A stretch of DNA of 44,389 nt from Acidobacteriota bacterium (GTDB taxonomy: Bacteria; Acidobacteriota; UBA6911). The notes beneath the pieces were generated by a model that was given only the letters and a program-made list of their open reading frames with translations, searched no databases and had not been told where the DNA came from. This document shows, in pieces, positions 7,973 to 16,538 of this stretch; the stretch's first letter is position 1, and every line of letters begins with the position of its first letter. A program made the translations under genes and the position numbers. Location of the stretch: positions 1-44,389 of the forward strand of contig JAAYCX010000009.1 in the NCBI GenBank assembly GCA_012729555.1, given 5' to 3'.

Positions 7973-9769
7973 TCAATAGTAGTACCAGATGCTTTCATAG
8001 TCGTCGGCGTTCTCCCCGACCTCCTCCAGCCGCGACAGGTATTCCAGGAGCGGGATGTCGTGTCCCACGTAGGACGCCCGGTCCGATATCCCCTTTTCCC
8101 AGGGGTGGAAGTCGTAGACGCGGGAGCCGTCGGGGAGGATGGCCAGCAGGTCCCGGTGCTGCATGGCGCGCAGGTAGTTCTTCCCCAGCCCGGGGACGTT
8201 GTAGACCATCTCGTCGGTCCGCCGCGAGCCCGGCAGGAGCCGCGCCTCCTCCTTCTGTTCCTGCAGCAGGCGCGCCAGCGGGACCCGGTAGGCGTTGGTC
8301 TCCTCCTTCCCCTTGGCCATGAAGGTGTAGTAGGGGTCGATCCCGGACCGGCGCAGCATCATCCGCAGCTTGGCGGTCTCGAAGCGCCGGGAAACGAAGA
8401 AGGTGTAGACCTGCTGGTTGAACACGGAGATCCCCCGGCGCTTGAGCCGGTCGACGGCGGCGACCAGCTCGGGGGTGATCTCGTAGGGGTGCTCGACGTG
8501 GGTCACCACGCACACCTCGCGCCGGCCGGGGTCGCGCAGCCGGCCGAGCGCCGAGGCGAGCTGCGGCGTGATCCGCATCGGGACCGTCACCGGGGTGCGC
8601 GTGCCGATACGGATCACCTCGATGTGGGGGATGGCGGCCAGGCGCTCGAGGATGTCGAGGAGCGGCCGGTCGGCCATCCCCAGCGGGTCCCCCCCGGTGA
8701 CCAGGATTTCGCGCAGGGCGGGGTGCCGGGCGATGAAATCGACGGCGGCGGCGATCTCGGCGCCGGAGGCCATCGCCCCCGGCGCCATGGCTTCGTCGAT
8801 CTCCCAGTTGCGCTGGCAGTAGACGCAGATCTGGGGACAGGTGTTGTACGGCTTGAGGATGGCGATCGCGGGATACCGGCGCGTTACGAGATCGACCGGG
8901 GAGGTGTCCCGCTCCAGCATGAAATCGAAGGCGCACTCGCGGTCCCCGCGGTGCTCGAGCATCCGGTCGACATACTCCGGCGGGGGAATCACCTGGGCCC
9001 GCAGCGCCCGGTCGCGCCCCGCCTCCGCGTCGTCGTCGAGCAGGCTGGCGTAATAGGGCGTTACCCCGAACGGCAGCCGGCCGGCCGCGGCCTTCCGGAT
9101 CGCCTCCCGTTCGACCGGCAGCAGGTTCACCATCCGGCCGAGTTCCTCCTCGTTGCGGGCGATGTGCTTCACCTGCCAGTGCCAGTCGGCGAACTGGGCG
9201 GCGGTCGCTCCCAGGGCCTTGAGGATCCTGCGGCGCCTTCCCGCGCGGCGGCGGCGCTCCTCCTTCCCGAGCCCGTCGCCGTAGCGCTCCATCAGCTCAT
9301 CCACGTGCCCCCAGAGCCGGTCCAGCTCCGCGGAACGCACGACGGCCGCCTCCCGCCCCGAGAGCTTCACCGGGGATTCGACCTCCTCCGAGTGCAGGGT
9401 CACGGCCTTCCCCTCCAGCCCCAGCGCCAGGTGGATCATCTCCCCGTAGAAGCCCGGCCCGAGGTCGGGGCGCGCGCCTCCCCGGGCCAGGTCCCAGAGC
9501 GCCTGGATGTTGCTGAAGCCCGCCTTCTGGTCGGAGATGGGGGTCAGCATGGCGCGCCAGGCCCGCGCGCAGTCCCGGACGATGTACAGGCGCGACCCGA
9601 AGGAGAGGGTGGTCTCGCTGAACCGCTCGTAGTGCTCGTCGGACACGTGGGTGAAGAGCGCGCGCCGGGCTTCCTCCACCGTGCCCGCCGCCCGCACGAT
9701 TTCCATGATCCTGGTCGAGACCGCCAGGAAGCGTTCCCGGGTATAGCGTCCGGCTATCGGTTGTCCCAT
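7973..9769 (-). CDS. KamA-family radical-SAM amino acid 2,3-aminomutase, probably not lysine-specific
   Basis: A 598-residue member of the lysine 2,3-aminomutase family, longer than the roughly 420-residue Clostridium enzyme because of an N-terminal extension of about 200 residues. The radical-SAM cluster cysteines are C311, C315 and C318 in 'CPQICVYC'. 'TGGDPL' (residues 358-363) and 'RIGTRTPV' follow, and 'PGLGK' supplies the PLP lysine, K530. Aligning by eye to the clostridial enzyme, the two aspartates that hold the lysine side chain (D293, D330) fall at R461 and K486. Basic residues there suggest an acidic substrate such as glutamate; glutamate 2,3-aminomutases also lose these aspartates. 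Beta-glutamate and beta-lysine derivatives are known compatible solutes, which fits the trehalose neighbours. Start chosen at 9769 behind GAGGGGGCGA; an ATG at 9808 is possible. Confidence 0.82.
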   Translation of the reverse strand: MGQPIAGRYTRERFLAVSTRIMEIVRAAGTVEEARRALFTHVSDEHYERFSETTLSFGSRLYIVRDCARAWRAMLTPISDQKAGFSNIQALWDLARGGARPDLGPGFYGEMIHLALGLEGKAVTLHSEEVESPVKLSGREAAVVRSAELDRLWGHVDELMERYGDGLGKEERRRRAGRRRRILKALGATAAQFADWHWQVKHIARNEEELGRMVNLLPVEREAIRKAAAGRLPFGVTPYYASLLDDDAEAGRDRALRAQVIPPPEYVDRMLEHRGDRECAFDFMLERDTSPVDLVTRRYPAIAILKPYNTCPQICVYCQRNWEIDEAMAPGAMASGAEIAAAVDFIARHPALREILVTGGDPLGMADRPLLDILERLAAIPHIEVIRIGTRTPVTVPMRITPQLASALGRLRDPGRREVCVVTHVEHPYEITPELVAAVDRLKRRGISVFNQQVYTFFVSRRFETAKLRMMLRRSGIDPYYTFMAKGKEETNAYRVPLARLLQEQKEEARLLPGSRRTDEMVYNVPGLGKNYLRAMQHRDLLAILPDGSRVYDFHPWEKGISDRASYVGHDIPLLEYLSRLEEVGENADDYESIWYYY

Positions 9770-9829
9770 GTAGCGTCGCCCCCTCGTTCGGATCGGCCGG
9801 AAGAACATCCCCGCGGCCATGATGGCTGT

Positions 9830-9851
9830 TACATCAGCATAACATGATGTA
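9830..9851. promoter_or_regulatory. Inverted repeat, possible shared operator of two diverging operons
   Basis: A perfect 7-bp inverted repeat, TACATCA at 9830-9836 and TGATGTA at 9845-9851, with an 8-base spacer. It lies in the 263-base gap between the kamA-treT operon (minus) and the ATPase-mscS-otsAB run (plus). Symmetry and placement suggest a repressor or activator site acting on both. A CATAAT at 9937-9942 could be the -10 box for the ATPase gene; I could not find a convincing -35 for it. The rest of the gap shows no gene. Confidence 0.38.
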
Positions 9852-10032
9852 TCGGGGATCCGGAACCCCGTATCGCCCCCCGCCCGCGCCGGGCGCCCCC
9901 GGACTAAATCACTGGTATTCTCCCGGAAGAATGGATCATAATCAGACGGGTTCCATCCATTCCGGGCGTAAGAAGGGGCACCACGAGACGATCCGCGCCG
10001 GGCGCGGATTTTTGCGAGGCGGCGACTGGCGC

Positions 10033-12822
10033 ATGGAAACAAGCGATTTTCCCTCCCTCTGGCGCGGGTTCACCGAAGAGCTGGAAGCCCGCAACCGGGT
10101 TCTCCAGGCCGAGCTCGCCGCGGCATGGGAACAGCTGGACTCCCTGCTCGGGCGGCACTCGGAGAAGATCGCGCGCGCGGAGGGGGTGCGCCCCCCGGAA
10201 GGGTCGCTCGAATCGATCCGGGAGCTGGCGACAACCCGGGCCGCACCGTATTTGTCCGACCCCCTGCAGGCCCTGAAGAGGATCCACCCGCAGGAGAGGG
10301 CGCTCCGCGCCCTCGAGACCTTCCAGACCGGCCTGGAGGATCTCCTCGGCCTCCTGCCGCAGACCCTCACGGTCCCGCGCGGGGAGCTGGCGGCGGAGTT
10401 GTGCCGCGACGGCCGGCCCCTCCGGCGGCTGGCGCTCCGCCTGGGGCGCAAACCCCGGGTGCTCCAGCCCCGCCCGGTCCTCCGCCAGGCGCTGTGGGCG
10501 CACTCGGCCCGGCGGGTGGAGCCGGACGGCGATCTCCTGCTCCTGCTGGCCCGCGCGAGCCTGGCGCTCCTCATCCCCTGGCAACTGCTGCGCAACGACA
10601 CGCTCCGGGCCATGGCCGGCAACCCCTCCGATCCCCGGACGCTGGACAAGGCCCGGGCGGAGTGGCTGGAGATGGTGGGATCGATCCGGAGGGACGCGGC
10701 GCGGGCCCTCGAGGCCCAGGGCGACAGGTGCCGCCGGCTGCGGGGGGAGCTGGAAGCCGCCCTGCTGGCCGGGGAGCGGCGCCTCGCCGACCGGCGCCTC
10801 GGCCGCGCCATGAACCGCTGGCAACGGTGTTTCCGCTACTGGGCCGGCCGCCAGCGGGCCATCCTGGCACAGCTGGAACTGGAAGCCTCCTCCCGCAGCC
10901 TGCTGGAGGGCTCGGTGGGGGTCTCCGAAGACGCGGTGCGCTCCGTCGACGAGGAGCATGCCCTTCTCCTCGGCGAACTCGACAAGGTCGGCCGATGGTT
11001 GTCGGGCTGGCGGGAGGGGGAGACCGAATCCCCGTTCCCGCCGCCCGGGGCGCACCTGGTCTCCTCCGCCGACCGGGCGTCCGATTGGAAGCGGCGGCTG
11101 GAAGCCGCGGGCAGGGGCGCGCTGCCGGCTTCCATCGAATCGGTGGACCTCGGGCGTCCCCTCCCCGGCCGCCGGCCGCGGTCCCGCTCCGTCCCGGCCG
11201 AAGCCCGCTTCACCCGGTCGCTCGCCGGCACCGGGCGCGAACTGGCCCTCGCCGGCTTCGGGGAGGCGGAGGAAGGGCATCGCGCCATCATCCAGCAGAT
11301 AGAACGCGCCCGCGAAGTCGCCGCCTACAGCCTGGAAGCGGGGCGCGAGGAAGGAGGGAGCGAGGAGGGGCGTCAGGTCGTCCGCGACGGCATCTCCAAC
11401 GCGCTGAAGCTGCTCGAACACCAGAGGAAATCGACCCGCGACCATCACCCCGTCATCGGGCGGAAACTCGCGGAGGCGCTGTCCGGCGTCTTCTTCCAGT
11501 TTCACATCCGGATGGAGGAAAGCCGGCTGGGGCTTTTCCGGCACCTGGCACGGCAGAAGAGCCGCCAGGCGCTGCGCGCGGGCGCCCTGACGGTCATGGA
11601 GAGGGTCGGGAGCGGTTCGGACTGGCTTGGCGACCACCTCGCCCTTGCCAATCAGTATGTCCTCGCCAAGCTCGGCTGGGCCCCCCCTTCCACCATCGCC
11701 GTGCAGCCGGTCTCCCGCCGTCCCTACCTCGGGGAGGTCCTGCACCTGAAAGCGGGGCCGAGGGAACTCCCCGCGATCTACCGGCGCCTCTTCCGGCTGG
11801 CCCCCCTGGAGGACACCCGGTTCCTGGTGGGGCGCGAGACCGAAATGGCCGCCGCCGCCGAGGCGCGGCAGCGCTGGGAGGAGGGGCGCGCGGTCGCCAT
11901 CCTCGTGGCCGGGGCGCGCGGGAGCGGGAAGACCAGCTTCCTGAACTGCGCCCGCGCGGGCGTCTTCGGCGATCTCCCCCTCTCGAGCGGACAGTTCGGC
12001 GAAAGGATCACCACCGCCCCCGCGATGCGCTCCTTCCTCTCCGCCCTGCTCGCGATCGAGGACGCCGAGCTCGAATCGCGGCTGAAATCGGAAAGGCGGC
12101 TGGTGATCCTGGAAGAGGTCGAACGCACCTTCATCCGCCGCATCGGCGGGTTCGAGGGGCTGCGGGCCCTGCTCGACCTGATCTCCACCACCTGCCGGAA
12201 CACCCTCTGGATCCTCAGCCTGAACGAGTCGGCGCTCGGGTACCTCCGGCAGGTGGTCGGGATGGAGGAGTACTTCTCCCACCGGATCAACGCCATGGCC
12301 GTTTCGCCGCGGCACCTCAAGAGCGCCATCCTGCAGAGGCACAACCTCTCCGGCCTCCGCCTCCACTTCGCCCAGCCTCCACCCGAGGAATCGCGCCGGG
12401 GCAGGATCGGGAAGCTGCTGGGACTCCGCCGGGAGCCCGAACAGAACTATTTCGATTCGCTCTACCGGCAGTCGGAGGGGATCTTCCGTTCGGCCTTCGA
12501 GCTGTGGCAGGAGTCGGTGGACAGGGTGGAAGGGGGCGTGCTCTACATGCGGCACCCGGTCGAACCCTCCTACGAGGGGATCATCTCGCGCCTTACCCTG
12601 GAGGACTCCTTCATCCTGCAGGCGATCCTGCAGCACGGGGGGCTGACGCCGGGGGAGATCGCGCGGGTCTTCGACTATTCCGAGCGGCGGAGCGACAGCT
12701 GCATCGAGAAACTGATCTCCTGGGAAATCATCGAGCCGGACCCCTCGAATCCCGGTTTCCGCGTCTGCCCGGAGGCCGGGCGCCTGGTGCGCCAGGCCCT
12801 GTACCGGCAGAACCTGCTATAG
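10033..12822 (+). CDS. Large STAND/AAA_16-like ATPase with helical N-terminus and C-terminal winged helix, paired with MscS
   Basis: A 929-residue protein I cannot assign to a named family. Residues 1-590 are mostly charged and helical, with coiled-coil-like stretches and a short hydrophobic patch ('LLLLLARASLALLIPW', about 170-185). The ATPase core starts with 'FLVGRETEM' (597-605), the usual entry to AAA_16/STAND domains. Walker A is 'GARGSGKTS' (627-635, K633) and Walker B 'LVILEEVER' (690-698). A Walker-B-like Glu replaces the usual Asp. The last 75 residues ('LTPGEIARVFDYSERR', then 'LISWEIIEPDP') look like a winged helix, as in Orc1/STAND proteins. MscS starts 3-9 bases after its stop, so the two are translationally coupled. 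It may gate or assemble the channel, or transduce an osmotic signal; both are inference. An ATG at 9931 is an alternative start. Confidence 0.8.
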   Translation: METSDFPSLWRGFTEELEARNRVLQAELAAAWEQLDSLLGRHSEKIARAEGVRPPEGSLESIRELATTRAAPYLSDPLQALKRIHPQERALRALETFQTGLEDLLGLLPQTLTVPRGELAAELCRDGRPLRRLALRLGRKPRVLQPRPVLRQALWAHSARRVEPDGDLLLLLARASLALLIPWQLLRNDTLRAMAGNPSDPRTLDKARAEWLEMVGSIRRDAARALEAQGDRCRRLRGELEAALLAGERRLADRRLGRAMNRWQRCFRYWAGRQRAILAQLELEASSRSLLEGSVGVSEDAVRSVDEEHALLLGELDKVGRWLSGWREGETESPFPPPGAHLVSSADRASDWKRRLEAAGRGALPASIESVDLGRPLPGRRPRSRSVPAEARFTRSLAGTGRELALAGFGEAEEGHRAIIQQIERAREVAAYSLEAGREEGGSEEGRQVVRDGISNALKLLEHQRKSTRDHHPVIGRKLAEALSGVFFQFHIRMEESRLGLFRHLARQKSRQALRAGALTVMERVGSGSDWLGDHLALANQYVLAKLGWAPPSTIAVQPVSRRPYLGEVLHLKAGPRELPAIYRRLFRLAPLEDTRFLVGRETEMAAAAEARQRWEEGRAVAILVAGARGSGKTSFLNCARAGVFGDLPLSSGQFGERITTAPAMRSFLSALLAIEDAELESRLKSERRLVILEEVERTFIRRIGGFEGLRALLDLISTTCRNTLWILSLNESALGYLRQVVGMEEYFSHRINAMAVSPRHLKSAILQRHNLSGLRLHFAQPPPEESRRGRIGKLLGLRREPEQNYFDSLYRQSEGIFRSAFELWQESVDRVEGGVLYMRHPVEPSYEGIISRLTLEDSFILQAILQHGGLTPGEIARVFDYSERRSDSCIEKLISWEIIEPDPSNPGFRVCPEAGRLVRQALYRQNLL

Positions 12823-12831
12823 GGGATGACC

Positions 12832-13677
12832 ATGCCCGCGTTTGCGCACCCTCCCTTTGTCGCCATCGAGCTCGACCGGATTTCCCTCCCGGGAGAGGTC
12901 ACCCCGGGAAAGATCCTGGAAATCATAGTCCTGGTGGTCGCCGCGTGGGCCGTCATCCGCTGGCTCTCGAAGCTGTTCCAGCTCCTGGGCGGGAAGATCC
13001 CCCGTTCGCGCTTCCTGATGAAGCTCCTCGAGCCCGCCGCGCGGATCGGGATCTGGTTCGCCGCCATCTTCATCTCCATCCGGATCCTGGCCCCCTCGCA
13101 CGAGGCGTTCCTGGCCTCGCTCGCATCCATGGGCCTGGCCATAGGCCTCGGCGCCCAGGACCTCATCAAGAACGTCATCGGCGGCCTCGTCGTCCTCGTC
13201 GACCGCCCCTACCAGCTCGGCGACCGCGTGAGGATCGGCGACGCCTACGGGGAGATCGACCACGTGGGGCTCAGGAGCACGAAGCTGACGACGCCCGACG
13301 ACACCCGGGTGACGATCCCGAACCTGGACATCCTGACCCAGCAGGTCCACAACGCGAACTCGGGGGTGCCCGACTGCCAGGTCGTCACCGACCTCTACCT
13401 TCCCCCCGGCACCGACCCGGAAACCGCCATCGGGATCGGCTACGAAGCGGCCGCCTGTTCCCCCTACCTGCTGGCGGAGAAACCGATCGTGGCCCTGGTG
13501 TCGCAGGGGTTCGACCAGCAGGCCTACCTGCGCCTCCGGGTCAAGGCCTACGTCTACGACCACCGTTACGAACCCCGCATGATGAGCGACGTCACCAGCC
13601 GCGCCACCAGCGAGTTTCTGCGCCTGGGGCTCCTCGAGGGCTGGAAAAGCCGCCCCCCCGGGGGCTCGCGCGCCTGA
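12832..13677 (+). CDS. MscS-family small-conductance mechanosensitive channel
   Basis: A 281-residue inner-membrane channel that opens under membrane tension to release solutes on hypo-osmotic shock. It has about three helices, the pore-lining third helix rich in Ala/Gly ('SMGLAIGLGAQDLIKNVIGG'), then the conserved beta domain 'VLVDRPYQLGDRVRIG', 'GEIDHVGLRSTKL' and 'VTIPN'. The length matches E. coli MscS. The ribosome site AGGGG at 12821-12825 is well spaced for the ATG at 12832 and touches the alternative ATG at 12826, so the later start is preferred. It lies directly behind the large ATPase gene and ahead of a universal stress protein and trehalose genes. Confidence 0.92.
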   Translation: MPAFAHPPFVAIELDRISLPGEVTPGKILEIIVLVVAAWAVIRWLSKLFQLLGGKIPRSRFLMKLLEPAARIGIWFAAIFISIRILAPSHEAFLASLASMGLAIGLGAQDLIKNVIGGLVVLVDRPYQLGDRVRIGDAYGEIDHVGLRSTKLTTPDDTRVTIPNLDILTQQVHNANSGVPDCQVVTDLYLPPGTDPETAIGIGYEAAACSPYLLAEKPIVALVSQGFDQQAYLRLRVKAYVYDHRYEPRMMSDVTSRATSEFLRLGLLEGWKSRPPGGSRA

Positions 13678-13732
13678 TCCGTGGTATGGTATGGGTAGAA
13701 GCCTAACCGTTCACCCGAGAAAGGAGACCCCC

Positions 13733-14605
13733 ATGTTCCGTACCACCGGCCCCGTTTTTGCCGCCGTAAGGCTGGACGAATCCGCCGACGAGGTGCTCCG
13801 CCAGGCCGTGGAGATCGCCCGGCATTACGGCGTGAAGCTCTACGTCTGCCACGTCCTCCCCGATGTCGGGGCGGTGCGCCCCCTCTTCCCCCAGCTGCAG
13901 ATGGAGGACGCCCTCCGGACGACCGATTTCGAGGCCGGGGTGTATCGCGCCCTCTCGGAGCGGGTCGCCGCCTTCACGCCCCCCCGGGGGAAGGAGTGCG
14001 AACTCAAGATCGAGTACGGAACCGAGCACGCGGCCATCATCGACGCCGCGGAGCAGGTCGGCGCGGGGATGATCGTCGTGGGCCACGGTTCCGAGAAGCA
14101 CCGCCTGGGCGGGATCTCGGAGCGCGTCGTCCGCCACGCCCACTGCCCGGTCCTGGTCGCGCGCCCCCCGGAGAAGGGGGGGGTGCTGGCGGCCACCGAC
14201 TTCTCCGACCCCTCGACCCCCGCCGTGGATGCCGCCGCGAGCGAAGCCGGAAGGAGAGGGCGCGAACTCCGCGTCGTCCACGCCTTCGACATCCTCCGCT
14301 ACGGCATGGTGACCGACCCGACCATGCCCGGCCTGCTGCCGCTCGATTTCTCCGCCGAAATCGAGGAGGCGCTCCGGGGCCACCTCGACGAGTGCGTCCG
14401 CCGGGTCGGGGCCGCCGAGGGGCTCCTGGTGCGCGGGGCCGCGGACCGGGCCGTCGTGGAGACGGCCGAAAAGCTCGAAGCGGACCTGGTCGTGGTCGCC
14501 ACGCGGGGACGGACCGGGCTCGCCCACCTGGCGCTCGGGAGCGTGGCCGAGGCGGTCGTGCGCGGGGCCGCCTGCTCGGTCCTCGTCGTCCGGATGAAGG
14601 CTTGA
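13733..14605 (+). CDS. Tandem-domain universal stress protein
   Basis: A 290-residue cytoplasmic protein with two UspA domains, residues about 5-145 and 150-290. Each ends in the nucleotide-binding pattern: '[18 protein letters not shown]' in the first and '[17 protein letters not shown]' in the second. UspA-type proteins bind ATP and help cells survive starvation and other stress; their molecular targets are usually unknown. The ATG at 13733 follows a perfect AAGGAG six bases upstream, which rules out the longer frame starting at 13691. A TGGTATGGT extended -10-like element around 13682-13690 could give it its own promoter. The next gene, glgB, begins 28 bases later. Confidence 0.92.
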   Translation: MFRTTGPVFAAVRLDESADEVLRQAVEIARHYGVKLYVCHVLPDVGAVRPLFPQLQMEDALRTTDFEAGVYRALSERVAAFTPPRGKECELKIEYGTEHAAIIDAAEQVGAGMIVVGHGSEKHRLGGISERVVRHAHCPVLVARPPEKGGVLAATDFSDPSTPAVDAAASEAGRRGRELRVVHAFDILRYGMVTDPTMPGLLPLDFSAEIEEALRGHLDECVRRVGAAEGLLVRGAADRAVVETAEKLEADLVVVATRGRTGLAHLALGSVAEAVVRGAACSVLVVRMKA

Positions 14606-14633
14606 CCGCCGCGACGTCGGAGGAAAGCGAGCG

Positions 14634-16538
14634 ATGACGAGCGACCGCCTGACCGATTTCGACCTCCACCTGATCGGCGAGGGGACCCACTACCGCACCT
14701 GGGAAAAGCTGGGGGCCCACCCGGGCCGCCTCGACGGGGCCCCGGGAACCTTTTTCCGGGTATGGGCGCCCAACGCCCGGCGCGTTTCCGTCATCGGCGA
14801 TTTCAACGGGTGGGACCGGGAGGCGGCCCCCCTCCAGCCGCGGGGTTCCTCCGGAATCTGGGACGGGTTCGCGCCCGGGGTGAAGTCCGGAGACCTCTAC
14901 AAGTACTTCATCGAGTCGCGCTACGGCGGCTACGCCGTCGAAAAGGCCGACCCTTACGGCTTCGCGGCCGAAATCCGCCCCCGGACCGCCTCCAAGGTGT
15001 GGGACCTGTCGGCCTACGACTGGCAGGACGGTGAGTGGATGCGCGCCCGCCCGGGGCGCCGCCCCCACGAGGAGGCGCTCTCGATCTACGAAGTCCATCT
15101 CGGCTCCTGGATGCGCGCGCCGGAGGAGGGGGACCGCTGGCTCACCTACCGCGAGCTCGCGCCCCGGCTCGCCGACCACGTGTGCAGGCTGGGCTTCACC
15201 CACGTGGAGATGATGCCGGTTTCGGAGCACCCCTTCGATGGCTCCTGGGGCTACCAGACCGTGGGCTACTTCGCCCCCACCAGCCGTTTCGGGACCCCCG
15301 ACGATTTCATGCACCTCGTCGACGTTCTGCACCGGAGCGGCATCGGCGTCATCCTCGACTGGGTCCCCGCCCACTTCCCCCGGGACGAGCACGGGCTGGG
15401 CTACTTCGACGGCACCCACCTGTACGAGCACGCCGACCGGCGCCAGGGGCTGCACCCGGACTGGGACACCCTGGTGTTCAACTACGGCCGCACCGAGGTG
15501 CAGAACTTCCTGATCAGCAACGCCGTCTTCTGGTTCGACCGCTACCACATCGACGCCCTGCGCGTCGACGCCGTCGCCTCGATGATCTATCTCGACTACG
15601 GCCGCGGGGAGGGGGAATGGGTCCCCAACCGTCACGGCGGCCGGGAAAACCTGGAAGCGGTCGATTTCCTGAAAAAGCTCAACGAGCGCGTGCACGCCGA
15701 AGCCCCCGGGGCCATGGTCATCGCCGAGGAATCGACCGCCTGGCCGATGGTCTCGCGCCCCACCTGGCTGGGAGGCCTGGGGTTCGGGTTCAAGTGGAAC
15801 ATGGGATGGATGCACGACATGCTCGAGTACATGCGTCACGACCCCGTGCACCGCAGCTGGCACCACAACAAGATCACCTTCAGCCTGCTCTACGCCTTCA
15901 CGGAGAATTTCGTCCTCCCCTTTTCCCACGACGAGGTCGTGCACGGGAAGGGATCGATGATCGGGAAGATGCCGGGGGACCCGTGGCAGAAATTCGCCAA
16001 CCTGCGCCTCCTCTACGGCTACATGTTCGGGCATCCCGGCAAGAAACTCCTCTTCATGGGGGGCGAATTCGGCCAGTGGGCCGAATGGGACCACGACCGG
16101 AGCCTCGACTGGCACCTGCTCCAGTACCCGCTCCACTCGGGGCTCGAGCGGTGGGTGGGGGATCTGAACGCCTTCTACCGTTCGGAACCGGCCATGTATG
16201 AACTCGACGCGGAACCGGCCGGGTTCGAGTGGATCGACTGCGACGACGGCCAGAACAGCTGCGTCAGCCTGCTCCGCTTCGGCCGGCGGCGCGAACTCCC
16301 GGTGGCCGTGGTCTGCAATTTCACCCCGGTGCCGCGCCATGACTACCGCATCGGCGTCCCTTCGGGCGGCGTGTGGGTCGAAGCCCTCAACAGCGACGCC
16401 TCCGTCTACGGCGGGAGCGGGATGGGCAACCTCGGGAGGATAGAGGCCTCCCCCCACGGGATGCACGGCCGCCCCTGCTCGCTCGGCCTCACCCTCCCCC
16501 CCCTGTCCACCCTGGTCCTCAGGAGGGAGGGGGCATGA
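14634..16538 (+). CDS. glgB: 1,4-alpha-glucan branching enzyme
   Basis: A 634-residue GH13 enzyme that cuts an alpha-1,4-glucan and rejoins the piece through an alpha-1,6 bond, making branches in glycogen. An N-terminal CBM48-like domain ('[19 protein letters not shown]') precedes the barrel. The catalytic residues are visible: nucleophile D312 in 'LRVDAV', acid/base E365 or E366 in 'IAEEST', and D433 in '[13 protein letters not shown]'. '[13 protein letters not shown]' is the branching-enzyme form of region I. It lacks the extra N-terminal domain of the E. coli enzyme and is of the shorter kind. It overlaps otsAB by 4 bases, so glycogen and trehalose synthesis are co-expressed here; no glgA or glgC is present in the window. 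Confidence 0.95.
   Translation: MTSDRLTDFDLHLIGEGTHYRTWEKLGAHPGRLDGAPGTFFRVWAPNARRVSVIGDFNGWDREAAPLQPRGSSGIWDGFAPGVKSGDLYKYFIESRYGGYAVEKADPYGFAAEIRPRTASKVWDLSAYDWQDGEWMRARPGRRPHEEALSIYEVHLGSWMRAPEEGDRWLTYRELAPRLADHVCRLGFTHVEMMPVSEHPFDGSWGYQTVGYFAPTSRFGTPDDFMHLVDVLHRSGIGVILDWVPAHFPRDEHGLGYFDGTHLYEHADRRQGLHPDWDTLVFNYGRTEVQNFLISNAVFWFDRYHIDALRVDAVASMIYLDYGRGEGEWVPNRHGGRENLEAVDFLKKLNERVHAEAPGAMVIAEESTAWPMVSRPTWLGGLGFGFKWNMGWMHDMLEYMRHDPVHRSWHHNKITFSLLYAFTENFVLPFSHDEVVHGKGSMIGKMPGDPWQKFANLRLLYGYMFGHPGKKLLFMGGEFGQWAEWDHDRSLDWHLLQYPLHSGLERWVGDLNAFYRSEPAMYELDAEPAGFEWIDCDDGQNSCVSLLRFGRRRELPVAVVCNFTPVPRHDYRIGVPSGGVWVEALNSDASVYGGSGMGNLGRIEASPHGMHGRPCSLGLTLPPLSTLVLRREGA

Noticed and set aside
7973-9769. 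KamA homologue as the EF-P lysine-modifying enzyme EpmB
   Set aside because: The only EF-P-type protein here has Arg at the tip, no epmA is present, and the enzyme is far larger than EpmB with altered substrate residues.
10125-13706. A very long (1193-codon) open frame over the ATPase and mscS genes
   Set aside because: It is Arg/Pro/Gly-rich with no domain pattern, an out-of-frame shadow caused by high GC content. The same holds for the 910-codon minus-strand frame at 9904-12636.
13691-13732. Upstream start for the universal stress protein
   Set aside because: The ATG at 13733 has a perfect AAGGAG at the right distance and matches the family's usual N-terminus.
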